This document shows, one piece after another, positions 8,383 through 17,248 of a stretch of DNA of 64,000 bases. Numbering within the stretch: the first letter of the stretch is position 1; every line of letters begins with the position of its first letter. The notes beneath the pieces were generated by a model. The model made no database searches. It was not told where the DNA came from and was given only the letters and a program-made list of their open reading frames with translations. Made by a program: the position numbers and the translations under genes. Source of the DNA: Sphingomonadaceae bacterium (GTDB taxonomy: Bacteria; Pseudomonadota; Alphaproteobacteria; Sphingomonadales; Sphingomonadaceae); contig RFPL01000015.1 in NCBI GenBank assembly GCA_009926135.1, positions 1 to 64,000 on the forward strand, written 5' to 3'.

Positions 8383-9255
8383 TTGGACACCCTCTCGCTG
8401 CTGCTGGTCCTGCTGGCAGCGGCATGTCACGCGACCTGGAACCTGGCTGCCAAGCGCTCGGCCCATGCCGGCGGAGTCTTCCTGTTCTGGTCGACCATGC
8501 TGTCCTCGATCGCCTTTGCCCCGTGGGCGCTGTGGATCATGGCGCGGGCTAGCTTCACCTGGGCCTGGCCGATGCTGGCGGCGATTGTCGCCAGCGGGTG
8601 CCTCCATCTCGCTTACAGCCACGCGCTGCAGACCGGGTACCGCAAGGCCGACTTGTCGGTGGTCTATCCGATCGCGCGCGGCACCGGGCCGCTGCTCTCG
8701 TCGACGGGCGCATTTCTGCTGCTGGGCGAAGTGCCTGGGCCGCTGCGGCTGCTCGGCCTGCTGGGCGTGGTTGGCGGCATCCTGCTGATCGCAACCGATG
8801 GCCGATTCAGCACGTTCTCCCGCCCCGGAGCCATGGCTGGCCTACGCTGGGGGCTGCTGACGGGTGGGCTGATCGCCACTTACACCCTGGTTGATGGCTC
8901 GGCAGTCAAGCTGCTGCTGCTTTCGCCGGTGGTGCTCGACTGGGGCGCCAACGTGGTGCGCACCGCCTTGCTCGCCCCGCAGCTTTTGCGCGACCGCCCG
9001 GCGGCGACGCAGGCCATGCAGGGCCACTGGATCAGCGCCTGGACCGTCGCGCTGCTGGCCCCGTTCGGCTATATCCTGGTGCTCTGGGCGATGCAGCGCG
9101 GCGCGCCGCTGAGCGTGGTGGCGCCAATGCGCGAGATGTCGATGATGCTGGTGGCGCTGCTTGGCATGGTCCTGCTGCGCGAGCCGGTCGGCCGGGCGCG
9201 GTTGGCGGGCTGCGCGCTGATGGTGGCGGGCGTGGTGCTGCTGGCACGCAGCTGA
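8383..9255 (+). CDS. EamA/DMT-superfamily transporter
   Basis: An inner-membrane protein of 290 residues with about ten hydrophobic helices arranged as two EamA repeats. The first begins AAACHATWNLAAKRS and contains the typical HLAYSHALQTGYRKADLSVV turn. The second covers the C-terminal half, ending LAGCALMVAGVVLLARS. Members are drug/metabolite exporters of amino acids, nucleosides or other small metabolites; the substrate is not predictable. The start is a TTG preceded by an AGGG, only 3 bases after the metZ stop. Translational coupling with metZ and a role in sulfur amino-acid export are therefore possible but unproven. Confidence 0.85.
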   Translation: MDTLSLLLVLLAAACHATWNLAAKRSAHAGGVFLFWSTMLSSIAFAPWALWIMARASFTWAWPMLAAIVASGCLHLAYSHALQTGYRKADLSVVYPIARGTGPLLSSTGAFLLLGEVPGPLRLLGLLGVVGGILLIATDGRFSTFSRPGAMAGLRWGLLTGGLIATYTLVDGSAVKLLLLSPVVLDWGANVVRTALLAPQLLRDRPAATQAMQGHWISAWTVALLAPFGYILVLWAMQRGAPLSVVAPMREMSMMLVALLGMVLLREPVGRARLAGCALMVAGVVLLARS

Positions 9256-9338
9256 TTTGCACACAATCAGTCGGCAAAGTGGCAAGATTGGCCGCTCTGC
9301 CATTGTCGCCGCGCCGCCCAATCGCTACCTTGGGACGC

Positions 9339-9737
9339 ATGAAGGAGCTGTTCCAGCACGCCGCAACCACCGACGGGATCACCGTCCGAGTGACCGTCAA
9401 CTTCCTGCCCGAACAATCGCAGGTGGAGGCGGGCAAATGGTTCTGGGTTTACCACATCCGGATCGAAAACCATGCCGACCAGGCGGTTCAACTGCTGACG
9501 CGGCACTGGCAGATCACCGACGGGCGCGGGATGGTCAATTTCATCGAGGGCGAAGGCGTGGTCGGCGAGCAGCCGGTAATCAAGCCGGGCGGCAGCCACG
9601 ACTATGTCTCGGGCTGCCCGCTCAGCACGCCGTTCGGCTCGATGGAAGGGTTCTACACCTTCCGCTGCGAAGATGGCTCGCTGATGGAAGCGGCAATTCC
9701 GTTCTTCCCGCTGGCGGCGCCTGCCACCGCAGGCTAA
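9339..9737 (+). CDS. apaG: ApaG/CorD family protein
   Basis: A small beta-sandwich (fibronectin-III-like) protein of 132 residues. Conserved family segments are visible: VRVTVNFLPEQS, WVYHIRIEN, LLTRHWQITDGRG, EGVVGEQPVIKPGG, YVSGCPLSTPFGSMEGFYTF. ApaG domains also occur in F-box proteins; the bacterial role is associated with cobalt/magnesium homeostasis and is not settled. The ATG at 9339 is chosen because it gives the usual family length; the upstream in-frame sequence has no homology-like character. The LysR gene follows 12 bases later. Confidence 0.9.
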   Translation: MKELFQHAATTDGITVRVTVNFLPEQSQVEAGKWFWVYHIRIENHADQAVQLLTRHWQITDGRGMVNFIEGEGVVGEQPVIKPGGSHDYVSGCPLSTPFGSMEGFYTFRCEDGSLMEAAIPFFPLAAPATAG

Positions 9738-9749
9738 AGCGCCTGCGCC

Positions 9750-10538
9750 ATGAAGCGCACGCACTTGCCTCTCAACGCCCTGCGCGTATTCGATGCCGCG
9801 GCCCGGCACCTGTCGTTCACCCGCGCGGCGGATGAGCTGGCGGTAACGCCGGCCGCCGTTGGCCAGCAGATCCGTGCGCTTGAAGACCTGCTGGGCGTGG
9901 TGCTGTTCCGCCGCACGCCCAAGGGCCTGGAACTGACGGATGAGGCCAGCGCCGGCCTCGAATCGCTGCGCACCGGATTCCTCCATTTCGAAGCTGCGGT
10001 GACGGCAATGCAGGCAGGCCAATCGAGCCACGTCTACACCATTTCGGCCCCGCGCGATTTCTTCGCGGCCTGGCTTGCGCCGCGGCTGGCCGAGTTCCGC
10101 AAGGCCAACCCGGAAGTCCGCTACAGCCTGGTCAATGACGAGACGGCTGACTTCACCGAAGCAAACCTCGATCTGGCCGTGCGCTGGGCCGAAGGACCGG
10201 GCGATCTTGAAGGGGTGGCGCTGGGCGCTGCCGAGCGCGTGATTGCGGGGGAAGGGGACTGGATTGCCTGGCCCGGCGATCCCCATCCAGAAGGCGATGC
10301 GGCGGGCCCGCCAACCTTGCAGGCCGGCGATGCCGGACAGGCCCTGGCGGCGGCCGCTGCCGGCATGGGCAAGGCCCGCGTGCCCGCGCAGCTTGCCCAG
10401 ACATGGGCAGGAGCCGGGCGGGGCGTGGCCCTGACCCAGCCTGAACCGTGCCGCCGCGCCTATTGGCTGGTGGCTCCGCTGCCGCAATGGCGTCAGAAAA
10501 AGGTCAAGGCGCTGGTCGCGTTCCTGACCGGGGCCTGA
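9750..10538 (+). CDS. LysR-family transcriptional regulator, GcvA-like, with a short effector domain
   Basis: The N-terminal winged helix-turn-helix (about residues 6-65) reads LNALRVFDAAARHLSFTRAADELAVTPAAVGQQIRALE, the GcvA/AmpR subgroup pattern. It is followed by FRRTPKGLELTDE. A LysR substrate-binding domain follows, but the protein is only 262 residues, against about 300 for GcvA. The middle of the effector domain around residues 165-195 is compressed compared with GcvA-type proteins. Its targets are unknown. It shares a direction and close spacing with apaG and converges on the peptidase gene. Confidence 0.86.
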   Translation: MKRTHLPLNALRVFDAAARHLSFTRAADELAVTPAAVGQQIRALEDLLGVVLFRRTPKGLELTDEASAGLESLRTGFLHFEAAVTAMQAGQSSHVYTISAPRDFFAAWLAPRLAEFRKANPEVRYSLVNDETADFTEANLDLAVRWAEGPGDLEGVALGAAERVIAGEGDWIAWPGDPHPEGDAAGPPTLQAGDAGQALAAAAAGMGKARVPAQLAQTWAGAGRGVALTQPEPCRRAYWLVAPLPQWRQKKVKALVAFLTGA

Positions 10539-10544
10539 TCCCGT

Positions 10545-12506
10545 TCAATCCGCCGGATTGTGCTTGGCCAGGAAGGCCTCGATCGCGTCGAGGTAGCGCG
10601 CCTCGTTGGCGTCATCGGCAAAGCCGTGGCCCTCGCCAGCAAAGGTCAGCGTTTCGATCGGCTTGCCAGCCTTGACCGCGGCATCGCGCAGCAGGGTGAA
10701 CTGCTTGAAGGGAACGGTGGAATCGTCTTCCCCGTGGATGACCAGCACGGGCCGGGTTAAACGCCCGATCTGCGGTACCGGTGAAACCAGGTCGAGATTG
10801 AAGGCGGCATCCTGACCCTGCACGCGGGTCCGCCAGCTCTTCGCGCCCTTGCGGGTGAAGAAGCCCGCATCATACTTCAGCTGCTTGTTCCAGTCGGTCA
10901 CCCCGGCAAAGCTGACCGCGCAGCGATAGCGTTCCGGGTTGCGGATGGCGGCCCACAGCGCGGCATAGCCGCCATAGCTGGAACCGACCATGCAGACCCG
11001 GGCGGGATCGGCGATCCCTTCCTTGACCGCCCAGTCCATCGCATCGTCAAGATCATCCTGCATTGCCCGGCCGATCTGGCCTGCGCCAAGCTCGGAGAAA
11101 GCCTCGCCATAACCGCCTGACCCGCGGTAATTGGGCTGGATCACGGCATAGCCGCGGTTGGCCAGCAGCTGGACGGTATTGTCGAACTGCAGCTTGTCGC
11201 GCACGCCATATGGCCCGCCGTGCGGCATCACGATCAGCGGCAGCTGCTTTGCCGCGCGGCCGCGCGGCAGGGTCACGTAGCCGCTGATCGCAGTGCCATC
11301 GCGGGCGGTATAGCGGAACGGCCGGGGCGCAGCGGTGACGGCACGGTCCAGATCAGGCAGTTCGGCGCTGAAGCTGTCGAGCGATCGCTTGGCGGCGTCA
11401 TAAAGGAATGTCTGCCCCGGATTGCCCTCGTTCCCGGCCCAGACGAGCATCCGCGAATCGTCGTCGGCGCGGGACTGGATCCACACCTGCTGTCCCGGCA
11501 TGGCCTTTTCGAACCGCGCGTAGAGCGACTTGAGCTTCGGCTCGAACCATACCGCGCGGTCGCGGTCATCGGTATAGAAGGCGGCCAGCAGTTTGCCGTC
11601 CTTGTCGACCAGCGCCTCGTCCACGTCCCAGCCGGGCGCGGAATAGATCACTTCGCCGACCTGGCGCGTGGCGTAGTTGAATTTGCGCACCGCCACCCGG
11701 CCATTGTCATCGGGCTTCAGGACCAGGCCTTCATCCGAACCGGACGTGATCCGCAGCACGTCCCACAGGGTGTCATCGGCATTGTCCTCGGTAATCCTGG
11801 CGATCTCGCGCAGCGGATCGTCCGGTTTGGGGCGATAGAGCACGCGCACCTTGCCGCGTTCGAAGGCCATGCCCATCCGCACCGCGCCGGCATCGTCGGC
11901 AAACCATTCCCAGATCCCTTGGGTGGGCCGTTGCACTTCCTTCACGCCTTTTAGCGGCTTGTCATTGAGCGGAAAACGCCAGACCGAGGGGTAGTCGTAA
12001 ATCGTCCGCTGCATCGCCAGCAGCAGGTATTCGCCCGCCGGATCGACGAACAGCACGTCATCGCCTTCCAGCCCCATGTCGGGCCGGCCGATGAAGGGCA
12101 TGGTCTTGGTTGCCAGATCATAGAAATAGAGCCGCGAAATGCGGGCATCCTCGCCGAAAAACACGGTTTGGGCCGAAAGCGAGATCAGCAGTTTGCCATT
12201 ACCCGCCCAGCGGAACCACTCGACATCGTTCTTCCGGGGCAGGGACAGCCGGTGCAACACAGCCTTGGTTACTGCATCCAGCACCGCGACCGAATCGCTG
12301 TCCTTGGTGGTAGAGCGCAAGGCCAGCAGCTTGCCATCGGGCGACAGCTTGATCGCGCCGATCCCGCTGTCCCTGGTCAGTGCCTGGGTGGAAATCCTGG
12401 GCGGCGCGGCTTCCGCGTTTGCCGGAGCCGGGGACTGGGCGGGAGCGGGCAAGGCGGTAGCCGCAAGAACCAGACCCAATGCCCCCGTCAGTCTTGCCCG
12501 CATCAT
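10545..12506 (-). CDS. Secreted S9-family prolyl oligopeptidase/acylaminoacyl-peptidase-like enzyme
   Basis: An N-terminal signal peptide (MMRARLTGALGLVLAATALP, cleavage near PAQS) is followed by a predicted beta-propeller of roughly 350 residues and a C-terminal alpha/beta-hydrolase domain. The catalytic triad is visible: nucleophile in VGSSYGGYAA, Asp in HGEDDSTVP, His in GEGHGFADD. The HGGPYGVRD block is the usual oxyanion-region motif. S9 enzymes cleave short peptides, often after proline or from acylated N-termini, here in the periplasm. The start is chosen at the double ATG after GGGGCAGGG. It sits 58 bases after the amidohydrolase gene and may share its transcript. Confidence 0.9.
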   Translation of the reverse strand: MMRARLTGALGLVLAATALPAPAQSPAPANAEAAPPRISTQALTRDSGIGAIKLSPDGKLLALRSTTKDSDSVAVLDAVTKAVLHRLSLPRKNDVEWFRWAGNGKLLISLSAQTVFFGEDARISRLYFYDLATKTMPFIGRPDMGLEGDDVLFVDPAGEYLLLAMQRTIYDYPSVWRFPLNDKPLKGVKEVQRPTQGIWEWFADDAGAVRMGMAFERGKVRVLYRPKPDDPLREIARITEDNADDTLWDVLRITSGSDEGLVLKPDDNGRVAVRKFNYATRQVGEVIYSAPGWDVDEALVDKDGKLLAAFYTDDRDRAVWFEPKLKSLYARFEKAMPGQQVWIQSRADDDSRMLVWAGNEGNPGQTFLYDAAKRSLDSFSAELPDLDRAVTAAPRPFRYTARDGTAISGYVTLPRGRAAKQLPLIVMPHGGPYGVRDKLQFDNTVQLLANRGYAVIQPNYRGSGGYGEAFSELGAGQIGRAMQDDLDDAMDWAVKEGIADPARVCMVGSSYGGYAALWAAIRNPERYRCAVSFAGVTDWNKQLKYDAGFFTRKGAKSWRTRVQGQDAAFNLDLVSPVPQIGRLTRPVLVIHGEDDSTVPFKQFTLLRDAAVKAGKPIETLTFAGEGHGFADDANEARYLDAIEAFLAKHNPAD

Positions 12507-12564
12507 GCCCTGCCCCGTCACTTCTTGCCACCAAGCTATTGGATTTGCGGCAGGACGCAAGGGG

Positions 12565-13851
12565 TCAGGGGGCGACGATCACCTCGCCGCGCGCCATGAC
12601 GAACTTCATCGCCTTCAGCACCTTCACGTCGGCCAGCGGATCACCGCTGACTGCGATGATGTCGGCGGCCTTGCCGGCTTCCAGCGTGCCGGTTTCCTTG
12701 TCGACGCCCAGCAGGGCGGCGGCGTTGACCGTGGCGGCCTTGATCGCTTCGGCCGGCGGCATTCCGAACTTGACCAGCAGTTCGAACTCATCGGCGTTGC
12801 GGCCGTGCTTCGAAACTCCGGCATCGGTGCCGTAAGCGATCTTCACACCCAGCGGATAGGCGATCTGCAGCGACTTGCCGGTGATGCCGATGCGCCAGTC
12901 GATCTGCGCCTTGATCGCCGGGGGATAGGCATTGGGATTGGCGGCGAGCCGCTCAAGATAGCCATTCACCGTGCTCAGCGTCGGGACGTAATAGGTCCCG
13001 GCCTTGGCCATCATCTTCGCGGTTTCCTCGTCGATGGTGGTGCCGTGCTCGATCGAATCGGCACCCGCGCGGATCGCCAGCTTGATTCCGTCGAGGCCGT
13101 GGGCGTGGACGGCAACCTTGCGGCCATAGGCGTGGGCGGTTTCGACCAGGGCCTTGGCTTCATCATCGACCATGCGGGTGGCAAGGCCGGTGCCGGAATT
13201 GACCCCGCCGGTTGATGCGAACTTGATCACGTCAGCCCCGCGGCCGATCTGGCGGCGCACCGCGCGGCGGCAATCATCGGCCCCGTCGCACAGGTTCTCG
13301 GTGCCGATCATGCCGTGCATTTCATCGGCCAGGCCAACGCGCCCGTCCATGTGGCCGCCGGTGGTGGAGATCGATTCCCCGGCATCGATGATCCGCGGAC
13401 CCTGGACCCAGCCGCGCTTGATTGCTTCCTTCAGCGCGAGGACCTTGCCCCCTTCGTCGCCCAGGTTACGGACCGTGGTGAAGCCGGCGCGCAGCGTCTT
13501 CATCCCGTTCCAATAGGTTTCCATGGCGTGGAGCGGCATGCCTTCGGTCACCATCGCCACGATGCCCTCATTCCCGGCGCGGTCCGAGGCGAGGTGCGTG
13601 TGGCTGTCGATCAGGCCGGGGAGGACAGTCTTGTCCTTTAGGTCGATCGCCTTGGCGCCCTCGGGCGCGGGTACGAAGCCATCCTGCAACGAGACGATCC
13701 GGCCATTGTCCACCACAATGGTCGTCGCGCCGCGCGGCGCCTGGCCCGGAATGGCGATGACGCGCCCGGCATGGATATAAGTCGGCGCGGCCACGGCAGC
13801 CGTGCTGGCAAGCAGCGAAGTGGCGGCAAGCGCAAGGGTGGAAATCTTCAT
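12565..13851 (-). CDS. Secreted metal-dependent amidohydrolase (Xaa-Pro dipeptidase-like)
   Basis: A signal peptide (MKISTLALAATSLLASTAAVAA) precedes an amidohydrolase-superfamily TIM barrel. The metal ligands are all present: HTH in LIDSHTHL, the bridging lysine in VIKFASTGG, histidines in VHAHG and EHGTTID, and the aspartate in GTDAG. This arrangement matches the carboxypeptidase/Xaa-Pro dipeptidase subgroup that cleaves C-terminal residues from dipeptides. The pairing with an S9 peptidase fits extracytoplasmic peptide degradation. The start at 13851 follows GGGAGCAG. The gene is divergent from the P450. Confidence 0.9.
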   Translation of the reverse strand: MKISTLALAATSLLASTAAVAAPTYIHAGRVIAIPGQAPRGATTIVVDNGRIVSLQDGFVPAPEGAKAIDLKDKTVLPGLIDSHTHLASDRAGNEGIVAMVTEGMPLHAMETYWNGMKTLRAGFTTVRNLGDEGGKVLALKEAIKRGWVQGPRIIDAGESISTTGGHMDGRVGLADEMHGMIGTENLCDGADDCRRAVRRQIGRGADVIKFASTGGVNSGTGLATRMVDDEAKALVETAHAYGRKVAVHAHGLDGIKLAIRAGADSIEHGTTIDEETAKMMAKAGTYYVPTLSTVNGYLERLAANPNAYPPAIKAQIDWRIGITGKSLQIAYPLGVKIAYGTDAGVSKHGRNADEFELLVKFGMPPAEAIKAATVNAAALLGVDKETGTLEAGKAADIIAVSGDPLADVKVLKAMKFVMARGEVIVAP

Positions 13852-13932
13852 CGTGGCTGCTCCCTGATTATCGGTTTGGATGGACCCTAGCGGCGGCAAT
13901 GCCGGCCCGCAACGCTGCTCGCAGCAAAGGTG

Positions 13933-13948
13933 CTGACATTGATGTCAG
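13933..13948. promoter_or_regulatory. Palindromic operator candidate between amidohydrolase and P450 genes
   Basis: CTGACAT and ATGTCAG form a perfect 7-base inverted repeat separated by two bases. It lies in the 174-base divergent intergenic region, 77 bases before the P450 start. Its size and symmetry suit a dimeric regulator such as a TetR- or GntR-family protein. No such regulator gene is adjacent, so the assignment is inference. Confidence 0.45.
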
Positions 13949-14025
13949 TAATTTGATCGAGGGCAAAGACGCCCACTCCGCTTCCTGCCAGCCATGCTAT
14001 CAAATCCGCATATTGGAGAGCTGCC

Positions 14026-15297
14026 TTGACCATTTCCGAAGCGTTGGCCCGCACGATCATCGATCCCAAGTCTTATTCGCAGCGCGAGCTTGTTGATGCG
14101 GCTTTCACTCGAATCCGCGCCGAACATCCGCTGGAAAAGGCGGAGCTGCCGGACTTCGATCCGTTCTGGGTGGTCAGCCGCCACGCCGACATCAAGGAGA
14201 TCGAGCGGCAGCCTGACATCTTTCACAATGGCGACAAGTCGACCTTCCTCTCCCCGCACGACGGGGTGGAGCGCGTGAAGGCACTGACCGGTGGCGAGCC
14301 GAACCTGATCCGCAGCCTGGTCTCGGTCGATGGCGATGAACACAAGGCGCTGCGCGGCGTGGTCTTCCCGCACGTTACCCCGCGCGCGATCAAGCCGCTG
14401 GAGGACCAGATCCGGCAGATTGCCCGCGAATTCGTCGACCATATGCTGAGCTTCGGCGGCGAGGTCGATTTCGCGCAGGATGTTGCCTTCCTCTACCCGC
14501 TGCGGGTGATCATGACCGTGCTCGGCGTGCCGCAGGAGGACGAGCCGTTCATGCTCAAGCTGACGCAGGAGCTGTTCAACAACGCCGATCCGGAACTCAA
14601 CCGCCGCCGGGCCGAGCTGAGCCCGGACGAAATGCTCAAGTCGCTGTGGGAAACGACGATGGAGCTGGAAGCCTATTTCTCGGCGGTGACCGAGAAGTTC
14701 CGCGCCAACCCAACCGGACAGATCAACAGCCTGATCGCCAACGCCACGATCAACGGCGAACACCTCAACCACCGCCAGTTGATGGGCTATTACATCATTG
14801 CCGCCACCGCCGGGCACGACACCACCAGCAACACCGCGGCGGGCGCGATGTGGGCGCTGGCCGAGCGGCCTGAGCTGCTGAAGGCGATGCAGGAGAGCCC
14901 AGACCGCATCAACGCCTTCGTCGAGGAATCAATCCGCTGGGAAGTGCCGGTGAAGCACTTCATGCGCAGCGCCGTCTCCGACTGCGAGATCGCCGGGCGC
15001 CAGATCAAGGCCGGGGACTGGCTGATGCTGTCCTACCAGTCCGCCAACCGCGACGAGGCGGTCTGGGCCGATCCCTTCGACTTCCGCATTGACCGCGACC
15101 AGAACCCGCAGATCGCCTTTGGCTATGGCGTCCACGTCTGCCTGGGCCAGCACCTGGCGCGGATGGAAATGCGGATCCTGTGGGAGGAATTGTTGGGGCG
15201 GCTCAAGTCGGTCGAGATGAACGGCCCGGGTGAACGGACGATCTCCAACTTCGTCTGTGGGCCGAAGCACGTGCCGATCCGCTTCCAGGTGCAGTGA
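14026..15297 (+). CDS. Cytochrome P450 (soluble bacterial class)
   Basis: A soluble haem monooxygenase of 423 residues. The I-helix oxygen-activation motif AGHDTTS is at 262-268, the K-helix ExxR at E301-R304, and the haem-binding loop FGYGVHVCLGQHLARME contains the axial Cys372. The CLGQHLARMEM context resembles the CYP108 (terpineol) and related sphingomonad families, from recall and not verified. Such enzymes hydroxylate terpenoids, steroids or alkyl chains. The start is a TTG with GGAGAG six or so bases upstream. A rubredoxin gene begins one base after the stop, a likely electron-transfer partner. Confidence 0.93.
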   Translation: MTISEALARTIIDPKSYSQRELVDAAFTRIRAEHPLEKAELPDFDPFWVVSRHADIKEIERQPDIFHNGDKSTFLSPHDGVERVKALTGGEPNLIRSLVSVDGDEHKALRGVVFPHVTPRAIKPLEDQIRQIAREFVDHMLSFGGEVDFAQDVAFLYPLRVIMTVLGVPQEDEPFMLKLTQELFNNADPELNRRRAELSPDEMLKSLWETTMELEAYFSAVTEKFRANPTGQINSLIANATINGEHLNHRQLMGYYIIAATAGHDTTSNTAAGAMWALAERPELLKAMQESPDRINAFVEESIRWEVPVKHFMRSAVSDCEIAGRQIKAGDWLMLSYQSANRDEAVWADPFDFRIDRDQNPQIAFGYGVHVCLGQHLARMEMRILWEELLGRLKSVEMNGPGERTISNFVCGPKHVPIRFQVQ

Positions 15298-15298
15298 G

Positions 15299-15463
15299 AT
15301 GCGCAAGTGGCGCTGCCGCAACTGCGGCTTCATTTATGATGAGGCTCTGGGCCTGCCCGAGGATGGCATCGCGCCGGGCACCTTGTTCGAGGATATTCCG
15401 GAGGACTGGTATTGCCCGGACTGCGGAACCGAAAAGGGTGACTTCGAACTGGTGGATTTTTAA
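15299..15463 (+). CDS. Rubredoxin
   Basis: A 54-residue protein, the normal size for a single-domain rubredoxin. The Fe(Cys)4 site is formed by C6 and C9 (CRNCGFIYDE) and C39 and C42 (WYCPDCG), with the conserved EDGIAPGTLFEDIPEDW between. Rubredoxins carry single electrons. The known aerobic bacterial use is in alkane hydroxylase systems. Here the ATG lies one base after the P450 stop (TGAGATG), so coupled translation and function with that P450 is likely. No rubredoxin reductase gene is present in the window. Confidence 0.93.
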   Translation: MRKWRCRNCGFIYDEALGLPEDGIAPGTLFEDIPEDWYCPDCGTEKGDFELVDF

Positions 15464-15519
15464 TCGACCGATTAAAATGCTGATTGACCCGCCCCGGTCC
15501 GGCGGGCATCCCCTGCGGC

Positions 15520-16365
15520 ATGATGGGGGAAACGATCCATATTCCGATTGCTGGCGGGCTTAGCCTGACGGCCGATGTAGCTGGTCCGAAGGGGGCGCCG
15601 ACGGTGATCCTCGGCCATGGCGGCGGACAGACGCGGCACTCGTGGGACAAGGCCGAGCAGCAACTGGCCAAGGCTGGTTATTACTCGATCAATTATGACC
15701 TGCGCGGGCATGGTGACAGCGACTGGTCGCCAGACGGGGACTATGGCGTCCTGACCAGGGCGGACGATCTGGCGGCGGTGGCCGCGGCCGGATCGCGCCC
15801 GCTGGCGCTGGTCGGGGCATCGCTGGGCGGGATCACCGCACTCGCCGCGACCTGCCAGGGTCTTGATGTGGCAGCACTGGTATTGGTCGATATCGTCCCG
15901 AAAATGTCGATGAAGGGCGTGGCCAAGATCCGCGAATTCATGACTGCCAGCCCGCACGGCTTTGCCAGCCTGGAAGAGGCGGCCGACGCGATTTCGGCAT
16001 ACTACCCCGACCGGCCCCGGCCGAAAGACCTGTCTGGCCTGAACAAGAACCTGCGGCTGCATCCCGACGGGCGCTATTACTGGCACTGGGACCTGCGGAT
16101 GATGACCGACCAGCGAGCCGATCCAGCGCAACTGATTACCATGCTGGACGAGGCTGACTGGACCGACCGGGTGCCGACCCTGCTGGTGCGCGGCATGAAG
16201 AGCGATATCGTCGATGACGATGGCGTTGCCGATCTGCGCCGCCGGATCCCGAAGCTGGAAATTGCCGATATCCGCGGTGCCGGCCACATGGTTGCCGGCG
16301 ACCGGAACGACGAGTTCAACGGCGCGGTGATTGAATTCCTCAGCCGCGTAATGCCGCCGGCCTAA
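15520..16365 (+). CDS. Alpha/beta hydrolase
   Basis: A cytoplasmic alpha/beta-hydrolase fold protein of about 281 residues. The oxyanion loop GHGGGQTRHSW, the nucleophile elbow VGASLGGITAL (catalytic Ser), and the C-terminal histidine in IRGAGHMVAGD are all visible. An acidic residue in the SDIVDDDGVADL segment probably completes the triad. Members hydrolyse esters, lactones or epoxides; position behind a P450 suggests action on an oxidised product, which is inference. The start codon is uncertain: the ATG pair at 15520/15523 is preferred although its ribosome-binding site is weak, and a TTG at 15484 is possible. Confidence 0.83.
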   Translation: MMGETIHIPIAGGLSLTADVAGPKGAPTVILGHGGGQTRHSWDKAEQQLAKAGYYSINYDLRGHGDSDWSPDGDYGVLTRADDLAAVAAAGSRPLALVGASLGGITALAATCQGLDVAALVLVDIVPKMSMKGVAKIREFMTASPHGFASLEEAADAISAYYPDRPRPKDLSGLNKNLRLHPDGRYYWHWDLRMMTDQRADPAQLITMLDEADWTDRVPTLLVRGMKSDIVDDDGVADLRRRIPKLEIADIRGAGHMVAGDRNDEFNGAVIEFLSRVMPPA

Positions 16366-16988
16366 GCGGAATCGCGGCGGTAGGCGGGCAGGGCCAGCCC
16401 GGAACGGATCGCCCATCCCCGCAAGGCGAAGCCGGCCAGCGCCGCTACAGGAAGCGAAACTTCGCGCGGGAGGCCCAGCATCTGGCCCAGCGCACAGAGC
16501 CCCGCCGCGAGCGCCGCAGCGGTAACGTAAAGCTCGGGCCGCATCAGGATAGATGGCCGCCCAGCGATGACATCGCGGATGATCCCGCCAACGCAGCCGG
16601 TGATGATCCCCATCAGCACGGCGGGAACCGGCGGCAGGCCATAGGCAAGCGCCTTGGCCGTGCCGAGAACCGCATAAGCCGCGAGCCCGGCAGCGTCGGC
16701 CCATTCCAGCAATTGGCCTTCCCACAGCCGGCGCGGGGTGAACCAGGTCAACAGCGCCACGCCCAGGCAGACCGGGGCAACCCAAGGATCGCGCACCCAG
16801 AATACCGGCGCACCAATCAACAAGTCGCGCACCGAACCGCCGCCCACCCCGGTGATCAGGGCAAAGAAGCTCATGGTCACGAAGGTTTGCTGCAGCCGGG
16901 CGGCCAGCAGCGCGCCGGTCAGCGCGAAGACCGCCGTGCCGAGCAGGTCGAACAGCGGCGGCAGGGTCGGGATAACGGCGCCCGGCAT
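16362..16988 (-). CDS. TRIC-type trimeric cation channel (UPF0126) family protein
   Basis: An inner-membrane protein of 208 residues with about seven hydrophobic helices in two repeats. Each repeat contains the family motif GGGxxRD-like: GVGGGSVRDLLIG and GCVGGIIRDVIAG. FALTGALLAAR begins the first repeat. Prokaryotic TRIC proteins are homotrimeric potassium/sodium-permeable channels. The 3' end overlaps that of the convergent hydrolase gene by four bases. Confidence 0.87.
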   Translation of the reverse strand: MPGAVIPTLPPLFDLLGTAVFALTGALLAARLQQTFVTMSFFALITGVGGGSVRDLLIGAPVFWVRDPWVAPVCLGVALLTWFTPRRLWEGQLLEWADAAGLAAYAVLGTAKALAYGLPPVPAVLMGIITGCVGGIIRDVIAGRPSILMRPELYVTAAALAAGLCALGQMLGLPREVSLPVAALAGFALRGWAIRSGLALPAYRRDSA

Positions 16989-16995
16989 GGCTGGA

Positions 16996-17199
16996 TCAGT
17001 CCTCGACCAGATCCTGCAGCTTGGTCATCAGCGCCTGGATGCGCGTGGCGGCTTCGGTAAAGGTGTTCACGTCGTCGCGCTTGTTGTTGGCGCGGGCTTC
17101 CTTGGCCGCATCGACGTAGCCTTCCAGGTCAACCTCCAGCGCATCAACCAGCATTTCGATCTCATCGCTGGTCAGCTTGACGGTGAGGGCTTTCGACAT
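16996..17199 (-). CDS. Small helical protein of unknown function
   Basis: A 67-residue acidic protein (MSKALTVKLTSDEIEMLVDALEV at its start) predicted to be two helices, with no membrane segment or cysteine. AGGAGA precedes the ATG at an ideal distance, which fixes this start and makes the gene credible despite its size. I do not recognise a named domain. It ends 8 bases before the TRIC channel gene and may be co-transcribed with it. Confidence 0.7.
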   Translation of the reverse strand: MSKALTVKLTSDEIEMLVDALEVDLEGYVDAAKEARANNKRDDVNTFTEAATRIQALMTKLQDLVED

Positions 17200-17248
17200 G
17201 GGGGTATTCTCCTGATCTGGCAGTATGGAAACGATAGCCCGGAGGGCG

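Noticed and set aside
7105..8622. A 505-codon minus-strand frame opposite metZ
   Set aside because: metZ is clearly coding on the other strand with all active-site motifs. The mirror frame has no recognisable domain.
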